In this document: in pieces, positions 11,731 to 20,800 of the stretch
How positions within the stretch are numbered: the first letter of the stretch is position 1
Layout: every line of letters begins with the position of its first letter
NCBI GenBank assembly: GCA_002205965.3
Contig: NADL03000598.1
Span: 1 to 64,000, forward strand
Reading direction: 5' to 3'
Source: Kappaphycus alvarezii
Lineage: Eukaryota > Rhodophyta > Florideophyceae > Gigartinales > Solieriaceae
Length of the DNA stretch: 64,000 bases
Made by a program: the position numbers and the translations under genes
The notes under the pieces: model-generated
What the model was told of the DNA's origin: nothing
The model's input: only the letters and a program-made list of their open reading frames with translations
Databases searched by the model: none

Positions 11731-12131
11731 TGGGGGATGTGAGATGTGTCATCGATGGACAGATATAACCCGTGGCGAGACCTTAGTCAAGGACAATTAG
11801 TAGGTGTTGAGTATGCGTACTGAGAATGCTGGGGAAGCTATTCTAGGATAGGAAAGGGTACGACCGAATGCAGAGTCGCATTTAGTCAAAACATCGTGGC
11901 GCGGGTCGAATGGGTCTCACAAAGCGCCAGCGAGGTAGAATGTGTGTGGTTGTTGAAGGGGAGGATAGCAGGCCTACCCTAGAGAATAGGGGAGGCAGCC
12001 GGCAGTGTTGTGTGGATTCAGCTTCGCCCCTGTCGCCCATCACGCCCACCTGTGAGTGGGTCATATCGCTCTTGCTAACCAGACCAACATGTACGTTATC
12101 CGGTGCACTCAATCATGTCTAAAACTTTACA
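11731..12131 (+). repeat. Polypurine tract and 3' LTR of element B
   Basis: TGGGGGA at 11731-11737 is followed by TGTGAGATG at 11738. This is the same layout as GGGGGTA|TGTTG at the 3' LTR of element D. The likely end is ...CTTTACA at 12131, giving about 394 bp with TG...CA ends. No second copy lies in the window, so the ends are inferred from position and layout rather than from pairing. Confidence 0.55.
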
Positions 12132-13710
12132 GTAGTACACTGCCAGTAGCTCCCTCAATGTGTATTTGGTGCCCCTCTTGTACGGTAGTTGTAGTTGCTT
12201 TATCGCGATGCGGTCCAAGCCTTTGACCGGCCTGGCTTATCGCGTAACTGCTCGTCCCGTCGGTGGAAAGGGCGTGCGGGAAAGTTCGACATACCAGACT
12301 AAAACATAGGCTTATCTGGTGGAACCTGGGAACCACATCCCTAGCATTACGCTTTTCATTCTGACAGCCACGTGAATTTGGAAATGCCCGCAATGATAAA
12401 AACACCAGTAAAACTAACTTTGGCATCAAGCTACCAAACATTATAATTCCTGAATAAGTTCACCACAGTGGACAACTATAATTTCACATTCCCACAGTTT
12501 TAAAAGAGGGCGCTTGTTCCGGTCGAATAATTCACTGTTTTACCTAGAATTTGACCGCACCATATCCCATGGGCTAGGGTAGCGATCTGTTGTCGTTACT
12601 CGTAGACAGAACATCAGCTAGGTTGGTACTAGAACTACTCAGTCTTAACTGAGTGGCTTTCCTTTTCGTCCTTGGCACACGCACACGTGGGTCAAACCTG
12701 TACCGACCTTGTCCGGCAAAGTTGATGCCAATGTGTCCAATATGCAGCACCATGCGACGAAGTGGGTTTTTTCGAGATGTTGTCAGCTCTGCTTCCTTTT
12801 CTAGCTCAAGCGCGGCTTCGAATTCAACGAACAACATCCGCAAAGACAGTGTATGTGTTTTAACGCTGCTCAAAAGCTCACGCGATCAAATGTACGCGAC
12901 TGTGGCATTCCACAAGCACTCGACTTTGTGCGATTATCACCGATAAGGCAGCGGTACTTGACGTGAGAGCTTGTTGATTAGCTTGTGTGCATTTTTCTTC
13001 GCTGAAGATAGTCAAAGGTCGCCTTGGACGTCGTAGGAACCCTCGAAGCTGTTGAGGTAGTTCCTAGCTCGTTTTTGGCGCACAAGGGAGCTGTAATATT
13101 TTTCAGTAATCTGCATAGCATATTAGAATGTGTGTGAAGAGGTCCCAACTCTTGCAAGACAAAACCGCCTAGCATCCTTCGACGAAAGATTATGAGAATG
13201 CTGAAGTTTCTGTTGCGTGTTCAGCCCGTATGCATTCGCCATTTGTTAGTATTCATCAACATAATTCACCGAGAATTCGTACAGACTGCCGCAGGACTTC
13301 TTGTCGGCGCCCTTAAGCCCCATTTCATTTCTGTTTGAAAGCCTCCTGATAATGTTGTATTCGGCGCTGCAGGCGCATCCATCCAACTCATTGAAGAATG
13401 ATAGGGGTGACGGTGTACCTTGCAGGTCACTTCTTATTCGTTTGCATCCTGCAAAAATCAGTTGATTCATTTTAACCATTATATAATGGTCAACACTTTT
13501 ATCGTATATTCCATGGGCAAAAGCCATAAAACTTCTCGATTGCTGTTGTTGTAGCCCCGCATCACGTCGATTGAGGACGTTTCGCAGCTCGACCCATATA
13601 TTCAGAAGATCGCAAATCTCGTTTGCAAATAAACTTGCGGGTGGGAACGCTCCAGCAATCATTTGGTTTAACCGCGAACCACTGAGGGAATAGTCGAGTA
13701 CTCAAATGGA
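12132..13710 (-). other. Unassigned minus-strand reading frames
   Basis: Successive open stretches read on the minus strand. 13710-13246 encodes about 150 residues including SRLNQMIAGAFPPASLF and a QQQQ run. 12873-12574 contains FEAALELEKEAEL and a His/Gly segment, HIGHIGINFAGQGRYRFDP, that faintly recalls a zinc knuckle. 12441-12127 opens with a hydrophobic, signal-like start (MFGSLMPKLVLLVFL). None is recognisable. Together they could be remains of a gag-like or host gene, or chance. Confidence that any is a live gene is low. Confidence 0.2.
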
Positions 13711-14364
13711 GATGATAAATCCCTTTTGGGTACTTGTTAGAGAACCAAGTTTCCTTTCAATTATTAGCTTCAAAAGCGGAGGCCAATCATCTTCACTTCC
13801 CCTTGCAGCCTGCCCACTGCTTCATATAGTGACCTTACTGGCGTCCGACCGATGAAAGCGAGAAGTACCTGTGAGAGAGACATGTTACTACAAACTTTGG
13901 TGTGAAACTGGTCATTTCTGTATATCCAGACTGTAGTTGATTTCGAACTTGAGTCTAAAGATATAGAAGGGTACTCAGATCTTGGGCGATCAGTTTCCTA
14001 ATAATGAAAACTTCAGGGCACTGTGACCTTAGTGGAGGTTTCGTGCACTGAACCTTGGCATTAAGCCACCCCTACTCCGGAAAGGAAGCCTTTTCCGCAG
14101 TCTGACATCGCAATGACCCTTTGAGAAGGGTTTTCACTCCGTTTTATTATGTCCTAGAGCCATCACCGCTAGCCGCAGCTGTTGGTTACCGTAGAGGAGA
14201 TCTTTTGCGAGTATCCCAAGCGATCATCTGAAACAAGGCCAAAACAAATAACAATCTACTATTTTCCTAGCTATGAAAGGCCGAATTCCTTGATGACACC
14301 AGCAAAAGTCACATTAATGATAGGATTTCTTTTGCGTTTCTACACCATATCGGGCATATGTTCA
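13711..14364. other. No gene seen
   Basis: I see no sustained reading frame, RNA gene or clear repeat between the unassigned frames and the hairpin at 14365. Confidence 0.4.
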
Positions 14365-14401
14365 CATAGATAACCCAGCCCTCCTCGCTGGGTTATCTAT
14401 G
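14365..14401. repeat. Perfect 15-bp inverted repeat (hairpin)
   Basis: CATAGATAACCCAGC (14365-14379) and its exact reverse complement (14387-14401) flank a 7-base loop, CCTCCTC. A 15-bp perfect stem is unlikely by chance at a given place. It could be the core of a small palindromic element or an RNA hairpin. There is no T-run after it that would suggest a polymerase III stop. Confidence 0.8.
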
Positions 14402-14839
14402 GGAAATGAAAACAAATCGACTGTGCTGAGGGCGTATCTATTGGTGACCGCACACGGTCCAACTTTGCGGCCAAGACGTGACAGGATATACATCTCTATA
14501 GAAGACATATGTAAGAGAGGCATATGTACTCATCACTTATCTATAGTGTGCTACAAGTGACATTATATTCAATTGAAATCTTATAAATGGACAAATCCAG
14601 TCAAGCACAGTAGGTCTCGCGACATAGTGGCCTCGGAAACTGAAGACCATGCTCCCATGAAATCATTAAAGGAAAAAGCGAGAGGACAAATAATTTCCTG
14701 GTTTACATTGTTATCCTAGGTTGCACTCAACCAACAGTACACTGTAATTGGGCCTAAAATCAATCATCGTGAGTCATCATGAATCAACAGGTACTATTTC
14801 CTCTGGTAGATTACATTATTCTAGTGCAGTTCCCTAACA

Positions 14840-15070
14840 TTTCTTTAGTATATAAAGGACACTCCATTCCCCTCTGAGGGTCCCGTGAGAACGATAACTT
14901 TTCCTCCTCCAAAATTTCTTAATAGTAGCAACGCACTGAGTCAGCATCCCCCTTCGCCCTACATCACTCAACAGAAACCATCTACCTCAATTTTCCCCAC
15001 CTCTCAGCAAACTTACCGAAAAAATTTATCACATTTTCCTTTACAGTTGAGAAACTTCAAAAAAGAGTGA
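14840..15070 (+). other. TATA-like promoter followed by a short reading frame
   Basis: AGTATATAAAGGACACTCC (about 14848-14866) is followed by a 61-codon frame (14885-15070) rich in Ser, Thr, Pro and Gln. The layout recalls the promoter half of an LTR, and the region further on (to about 15500) has no other coding signal. No second copy is visible, so a solo LTR is only a suggestion. Confidence 0.25.
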
Positions 15071-15190
15071 CCGGACTATAAGATACTGTCAGCAGACTCC
15101 AAATAAGATTATTCTAGACTTAAACTTCTACTCTCCGGGACGAAGTTAAAATGGGGCTGCGTACTGTACTGAAATACATTACGTGAGCAG

Positions 15191-15253
15191 ATGCTTGAGT
15201 GAGTGTCCTAGAGGCTTGAGTGATTTTCTTAGAGTCTTGAGCGTAGGAGGGCT
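15191..15253 (+). repeat. 21-bp tandem repeat, about 3 copies
   Basis: Units start at 15191, 15212 and 15233 and share CTTGAG(T/C)G near their start. The first two units end in CCTAG and CTTAG. The third is diverged. Confidence 0.55.
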
Positions 15254-15878
15254 ACAAATAGCTGAAGTACCAGTCGCAAGTAGACGGAATATAAATAATA
15301 GTCCACTGGACTTTCAACGATCCTAAACAACTGGGTCAGCATTAAGTAGTTTGAACTCGTTGAGGTGCTGCTCTCACTGATAGAGCCTGCTTGGAGTATC
15401 AAGGTGTTGATTTAAGGATTTATTGGAAAGCGAACGGGTGATCAGACTTTTTCTGTACGTAATATACAAGTTTAGAAGCACTCAGAAGTTATTAAGGGAT
15501 AATAAATAATAGGGGAGTAGATTCTCATTTGATAAATCAATCGATTTTGAAGCGGAGAATTACTGAACGGGAAGAAACCTGTGAGAGTAATTCGCAAATT
15601 TAAGTTCACAGCCCAAAACTTATGACATGTGTGGCACGCAGCAAAATTGCAAGAGGAATTATAATATAATCTCTGGTATTCCAGCTTTTAAATGACTTAC
15701 ATAACTACTGTACGGTGTGCTTGATGGGTTGGCTACTACCAGTTACGGCAAGAACAAATTTATAGTTCTTGCCTGTTGGCCGATGACTCTTTTCCTGGCC
15801 TTGCTCTGCTACTCGATACGCAAGCACTTGTACAGAATTTATATAGAATTTTTCGGATCCTATTGCACTGAGGATGTA

Positions 15879-16060
15879 TGTCGCACAGTGCATACTTTAC
15901 GAAAGATCGCGGCCAATCTTGTGACACGACTAATGTTACTTGAACAGTGCAATGATTCTGCCCCACTTCCCAGGTGGCAGTACTTAATAATAGTACTCTC
16001 AGCAGTAAAGTGCTGTAGGTACTTACCAACTTATACTCATTTAATGCCAGGCGAATGATT
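15879..16060 (+). repeat. Diverged copia LTR fragment (element D family)
   Basis: From TGTCGCACAGTGCATAC onward the sequence aligns with the start of the element D LTR (TGTTGTACAGTGCATAC at 35578) at roughly 75 percent over 60-70 bp, including CCAATC and CACGACTA in register. Weaker similarity runs on to about 16060. No internal copia region adjoins, so it is a solo or truncated LTR. It is clearly older than the LTRs of element D. Confidence 0.55.
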
Positions 16061-17100
16061 GCAAATTGCACATTACTTAGCGTACTAGACGAGAGCAGGG
16101 GAGAAAATGGAAGAACGATCAAAAGGCCTACATATCTTCCTTCCAATGTGTTTGCTGTTTACTGCAATCTGCGCAGTAAATGACCACAAATACGATGATT
16201 GCTTCCTCTAGTCTTCGTTTTCTCGTAAGACTTGATGACAAGTCCTTGTCCGCTACTCTAAGGAAGCTGGGATAGTCGCCCTAGTCGAGAATCCGCTTCT
16301 CTACCAGGTTCCCAGTTCGTCTGGGCATTTGGTCTAAAATTTAAATGATATGCGTAGATTCAAAATAAATAATTCCAAATAAATGAATAATAAACTACCT
16401 GAGTAGGATTGAGAATAATAATAAAAAGGAAACCAATATTTATTGATCGACGGGATAGTTCGATGACCCAAGGCTTGCAAAATATTTCCAACGGCTTAGG
16501 AATATTGATACCGTAGGTCAGAGTAGAAAGCTACAAAGATGATTCCACCAGTACTATAGTAATGGTTTACCAAATTCATGTTTAGTAATAATTATAAAAT
16601 AATTATCCAAGTGAGCATTAATCCAAATAATAATCTGCTGGAAATATTAGAGGATGAGAGCAACCAGAAACCTCGTCTCTTCATTTGGTAGCTACGACTT
16701 CCACGTGTATTTGAAAAGTATTTTCTGAGGAAACTCAAATGTGCATCACGCACATGATACGTTTCATAAATATGAGTATTAGCAGTACTACGCCGCTTGA
16801 CAGTTTTACCCACCGATTAACCGCCACGATACGAAAGGAAGATTATCATATAGGAAGGGTCTTTAGAAAGCGTAAAAGAGGAATCAAGCTCCTTCTTTAC
16901 GCTGCTCAGCAGGACGCTCCTGAAACGATCTTGATTTAAACATTGAAACGTGTGAACCTTAGAACAGCTGACCTCCAGAACATCGATTTAAGATCTCTTC
17001 ATATCAAATACACATTGTTTAACTTGAACATCTACTTAGAAGAGAAAAGTATTCATGACTTTCAATTCAAAAAATCGGATGTCGGACGGGAATGAAGTGT
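16061..17100. other. No gene seen
   Basis: The stretch is moderately AT-rich with only short open frames on either strand. It may contain the left flank or left end of the Harbinger-like element, but I could not find terminal inverted repeats. Confidence 0.35.
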
Positions 17101-17109
17101 AAAGAGTTG

Positions 17110-17990
17110 GACTGAATGTAGGACAAAACGGAATCGATACATATGCGATGATGTTCCGGCATGCTGTATTCTGCTACGGCGTTTGAGTTCATCTAGTACT
17201 CGGAATGATTTAGAACCTGTCTTCGTGATGCATTATTCAGCGTTGGGCGAAATATTCTGGGGGCTGTGGAAATATTCGTGGAAGCAAAGGGATATCTGGT
17301 GACTACGCTACAAGTCGAATTTTTGCAGTCACGTGCAGCACAATACACTGACGCCATCGCATGCCATAGTCCTCTCGACAGTTTTGTTGGCTTTATTGAA
17401 TGCACAAAAAATCCGTATTCGAGACCAGGAGGACATGGTAGCAACCGAAGAGCATGTTATTACGGCCACAAACGCATGCAATGTCTAATTTTCAAAACAA
17501 TAACTACTCTCCATGGTCTCCTATTTTAGTTATATAAGCCTCAAGTTGTTCGAAGGGACGATTTAACCCTTCAAAGAAACAGTGATCTTGCAGACTCCTT
17601 TGCATCATGCCTTTCAATGCAAGAAAGGCAATTTTACATCTATGGTCACCAAGCATTCGTTCTTCGCCCTTGTTTACAAACGGCTTTTGAACAAATTTCT
17701 GAAACAAAAGCACAGAAACTGCACAAAACTGCTATTAGTGCAGTATTAATCGCTGTAGAATGGAATTACAAGGACTTCAAACAGATCTGGACAAGGAACG
17801 ATGTTTCACGACGACTAGATGTCCGACGAATTTCTATTTCTCCGTTGTAGGTTTCAGCTGCTCTACTTTTAAACTTCAAGATATTTATCGAGAATTGCGA
17901 ACAGGTATCCACTTATTTCAAATGCGCAGCGACTTCTTTCGAAAATTATTTCAACCTGCAAGATGCAGCATTTTCCAGCTGCTCGTGGTG
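17110..17990 (+). pseudogene. DDE_Tnp_4 / Harbinger-like transposase pseudogene
   Basis: The N-terminal part reads CDDVPACCILLRRLSSSS and RNDLEPVFVMHYSALGEIFW. This matches the pre-catalytic region of this transposase type (C-D-N ... LCILLRRLSYP ... DLE-FG ... LS-IF). A frameshift near 17262 leads into SFVGFIECTKNPYSRPGG, GSNRRACYYGHKRMQC, VVRRDDLTLQRNSD, FYIYGHQAFVLRPCLQ and ISAVLIAVEWNYKDFKQIW. TAG stops lie in frame at 17527-17529 and 17848-17850. The first catalytic Asp (usually in FIDGT) is Glu, and the second (usually YGD-AY) is His; the Glu of VEW remains. It cannot encode an active enzyme. No paralogue is in the window. Confidence 0.75.
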
Positions 17991-18164
17991 ATGTTGGTAG
18001 ACAAAATTTCCGGGATGAGACCGTCGAGGCCTCAAAAGCGCTCCAGCACCCCCCACTGTACCTCCCCTCCGGCTTGATCTTCTCCTCAGATCCAATTGGA
18101 GTCCGCCCTAAAACCCGCCTTATTGGTCGAGCTTTGCCCGAGCCATTATCAGCCACTCCACTGC

Positions 18165-18835
18165 CCTACCCCATCTTCTTGCAGAGTAACTCCATCACGT
18201 CGACCATTTTCTTTCATTCAATGAGCGACTGCTCGCGCTCCTCTTTCTCAATCGCGAAACGCTTCTCGTCCAAATTCAACTGCCGTTGCGTAACTATTTT
18301 CATCTACTCAAACCTCTTTTTCTCATTCTCAGCCTTTATTTCTTCCGATGCCATCTGAGATTTCATCAACTCAAGCCTAGTAATCTCAATCTCTTCTTTG
18401 AATTCTTATTGGCTTAGCAACGCAGCAGCTAATTCGTCGTCTGAATGCACGACTTCGTTTCGCCTCGCACGAGTTTTCTTGGCGTACCTACAAGCGCTAC
18501 TTACGTCTTCTTCAACGTCGTCGTCATCTTTTTTCCCCTTTAATTCCCTTTCTCGAATGTTTTCGCCAGCAGCTACCAGTTTCTTCTCTTTATCACTCTG
18601 CAATTCCTTTTCAACCCCCGTAGCCTCCTCCTTCTCATATATTTCCAGAATAAGATGGTCAAGAAGCAACTCTTTTTACCTAAGCCTTTCCGAGATACCA
18701 GACGCAGCGCTGTTTTTTCACATCCTCCTTCCGTCGCGACTAATCTTTCTCTTAAAATTCACCACCGGTTGCAAAAGAGTTTCGGCTTCGTGTAACACCG
18801 GAAAATCTTTTGAGCGCAAGGCGAGACGCAGAGAG
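18165..18835 (-). pseudogene. SANT/Myb-type coiled-coil partner gene, decayed
   Basis: Read in one uninterrupted frame on the minus strand, the sequence gives SAASGISERL, LLLDHLILEIYEKEE, an acidic K/D/E stretch (GKKDDDDVEEDVSSA), DDELAAALLSQ, and a charged helix (RQLNLDEKRFAIEKEERE, MVDVMELLCKKMG). This is the C-terminal layout of SANT/Myb-like proteins that accompany Harbinger transposases: an SGIsee-type motif, a linker, then a coiled coil. Five in-frame stops interrupt it before a sixth that may be the natural end. I see no indels, and the stops fit single C-to-T changes at Gln or Arg codons. The N-terminal SANT domain is not visible upstream. Confidence 0.6.
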
Positions 18836-18888
18836 TGCGCTTATCTAAGGAAGAAGTCGCATATACTTCCCTCACACTTCTGGGGGGG

Positions 18889-19043
18889 GTACTGCCACAG
18901 GAGAACAGCAATTGCCGCAGGATATTAATAGTCAGGAGGGGGAAGGGGAGGTTAATCATGAAGAGGAGGGCGGGGAGGAGAATAACGATGGGGAGGAATA
19001 TGTTGGTCAAATTCGGGTAGGCGGACAAGATCTGGAGCTGTAA
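18889..19043 (+). other. Acidic plus-strand reading frame of unknown origin
   Basis: An open stretch starts after a G8 run and encodes about 50 residues dominated by Glu, Asp, Asn and Gly (EGEGEVNHEEEGGEENNDGE), ending at TAA 19041-19043. Another frame just after it gives a basic segment, LRRKRRIISETLAGPNPRKR, that looks like a nuclear-localisation signal. This could be the tail of a gene for a nuclear protein that was pasted here, or low-complexity GA-rich DNA. It lies where the SANT domain of the minus-strand gene should be. Confidence 0.25.
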
Positions 19044-19099
19044 TTTATGTGACGCTGCTACTGTACAAGACACAGCTGGATGTTCCGAGCAACCATTGA

Positions 19100-20380
19100 G
19101 AAGGAAGAGAAGAATTATATCTGAGACCCTCGCTGGTCCAAACCCAAGGAAAAGACCACGGGGAATGAAGTAGATGGTATAAAGCGCGTTACAGTTAGAC
19201 TTTGTGACCGTTTAGTAAATGATCCTGCGATCGATATGTAGATCAAAAAACAAATTTTCTCCGTCTTCCCCATCCTTCAGGACCCCAAATTCAAAGGGTT
19301 CTCGTGACAAAAATAGCCCAACAAAGTCCTGAAACTTGGTTACCTGACGCATTGTAACACGTAGTGTACCTCTATGAAGTCAAAAATGACAAGCGTCCAA
19401 CTTAGTACAATTAAGGTAATTTTATATCATTTGCCACATATATCGATCATAAATTTTCGAAATTACGGATAGGAGACGACATAACAGAAACCCCCTCCTA
19501 GGGTTGCTAAGTTTCCAAATCTTACATTTCCGACCCTATAAACGTAAATAGAAGATACTTTGGACAAATGTGGGCAGGCGGGTGTTGTTTTAATCAATAA
19601 CAGGTAGCTGAATGACGGATCACAGAGACGTCAGGCGGCCTCTTCCTCAATTACGAGCTCTAGATATGATGATAGAGACATCGGACCGTCTGCAGTTGCA
19701 TCCCGTGTCAATATCTCCCGATTTAAACACGAGATTTATGTGCTGTTTGTGTTTTTTCGGTGCTCTTTGTTGACGACATTTGTTACAAAGTGAAGTTGAT
19801 GCGATTCGAGGGGTATCTATGATGATTTTTTCACTGTTTGCTACTGTACTTTTATTTCGTGACCCACTAAGTTTTATTTAATTTTTAGATGTGGAACAAT
19901 AGTACCGGCTTGAAAATCCGATTAGACGATGAGGAAAAGCGTCGTTCGAGCATCTTTACGGCCAAAATGCCAAAAACTTCATGATGTGAGAAAGAAAGCT
20001 GTTTAGCCGCACCATAAATTGGCTAAAGTCTGTAACTTTTAGGAAGGAAAGGATCGCGAAATTGAAAAATTGCATACGAAGTTCGACACTAGGACAAGGA
20101 GAAGACATAAAAATTTGTCGAAGACTCTTATTAGTGGCCGCAGGTGCATCGAGAAAATCACAAATACTTGAAAAATTGCCACTGGTGGAAGAATGCGAGG
20201 CCTCTTCTACCGTATCGAGTGACTTTGAATTTGTCATTGACGGAAATTCTCGAAACATTTTCTGTTGAGTTCGTGTGACCTCTACCGATATAAAATGCAG
20301 AAAAGAAGTATCTGCCCATCGCCGTCCAAAATTCGACAGGTTAGTCAATCGACGTTGCCACATCAGACTCGTCTGTCACA
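19100..20380. other. No gene seen, apart from one repeat copy
   Basis: Short frames only. The strand pair 19956-20363 (minus) and 20062-20268 (plus) are both open for about 70-135 codons without recognisable motifs. The first copy of a direct repeat lies at 19790-19910. Confidence 0.35.
19790..19910 (+). repeat. Direct repeat, copy 1
   Basis: A 45-bp core (19808-19852) from GAGGGGTA to TACTGTACTTT matches 21897-21941 at 43 of 45 positions. Weaker similarity extends some tens of bases on both sides. The two copies are about 2.09 kb apart in the same orientation and enclose a gypsy integrase relic. Confidence 0.75.
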
Positions 20381-20389
20381 AGCATCTTC

Positions 20390-20800
20390 AAGTTCAAAGG
20401 GAGCGAATTTATGCACCTGTATGTCCTTCCGAAGACTATTATCTCAGACAACGATGGGTGCTTCACCGCTACCCCCATTGCGGACTTTATGAAGAAAAAT
20501 GGAATTATCTGGACCACCATTCGTTCGTATGCTCCCATGACTAATGGGAAAACCGAGCGGATGGTACAAAACATCCAAAACAAACGTGAACAAGATGTTC
20601 GTCGGCTGAAGGATAGACTGGGAAGAGTTTTTTCCAGTTTTGTGTATGGAATCCGCCGTCGTCTCCATTCCGAAGGAGTTTTGCCGTCCGAGCTGATATT
20701 CGGAGTAGTTCCAAGCATGTTTCCTGCTGATCCCTTCGCGTTGGTATTCGATACTTCCTATACGCACCATAAATTGGAACCTCTGTCATCCTCGTCTCCT
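20390..20800 (+). pseudogene. Ty3/gypsy integrase relic
   Basis: The frame contains LPKTIISDNDGCFTATPIAD, SYAPMTNGKTERMV and FSSFVYGIRRRLHSEGVLPS. These are the catalytic-core landmarks of a gypsy integrase. It is related to, but clearly distinct from, the integrase of element A (YAPMSNGKAERMV). No reverse transcriptase or recognised LTR adjoins, so this is an isolated fragment. Confidence 0.75.

Larger units (their letters stand above)
6995..12131 (+). mobile_element. Ty1/copia LTR retrotransposon fossil (element B)
   Basis: On the plus strand there is a primer-binding site, gag with a decayed zinc knuckle, a protease remnant, integrase, reverse transcriptase and RNase H, then a polypurine tract and one LTR. 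Integrase before reverse transcriptase is the Ty1/copia (Pseudoviridae) order. The 5' LTR is missing from the window, and element A sits exactly where it should be. The coding part is broken in many places (tens). Protease, integrase and RNase H motifs show kinship with element D at 29.75-35.99 kb. Confidence 0.85.
17100..18900. mobile_element. PIF/Harbinger-like DNA transposon relic
   Basis: A broken DDE transposase on the plus strand (17110-17990) faces a broken SANT/Myb-type coiled-coil gene on the minus strand (18835-18165), with their 3' ends towards each other. PIF/Harbinger elements are known to carry just these two genes: the transposase cuts and joins DNA, and the Myb-like protein helps it bind the ends and enter the nucleus. 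I did not find terminal inverted repeats or a 3-bp target duplication, so the true ends are unknown. Confidence 0.6.

Noticed and set aside
14380-14401. Hairpin as a bacterial-type terminator
   Set aside because: There is no T-run and the genome is eukaryotic.
18398-18928. Long plus-strand frame of 176 codons, Ser- and Phe-rich
   Set aside because: Its Ser/Phe/Leu richness is what the complement of an acidic and Lys-rich coding strand gives. The minus strand carries the recognisable SANT/Myb-type reading.
18759-19073. Minus-strand hydrophobic frame that looks like a membrane protein
   Set aside because: It is the complement of a GA-rich acidic tract; the hydrophobic run is a by-product of composition.
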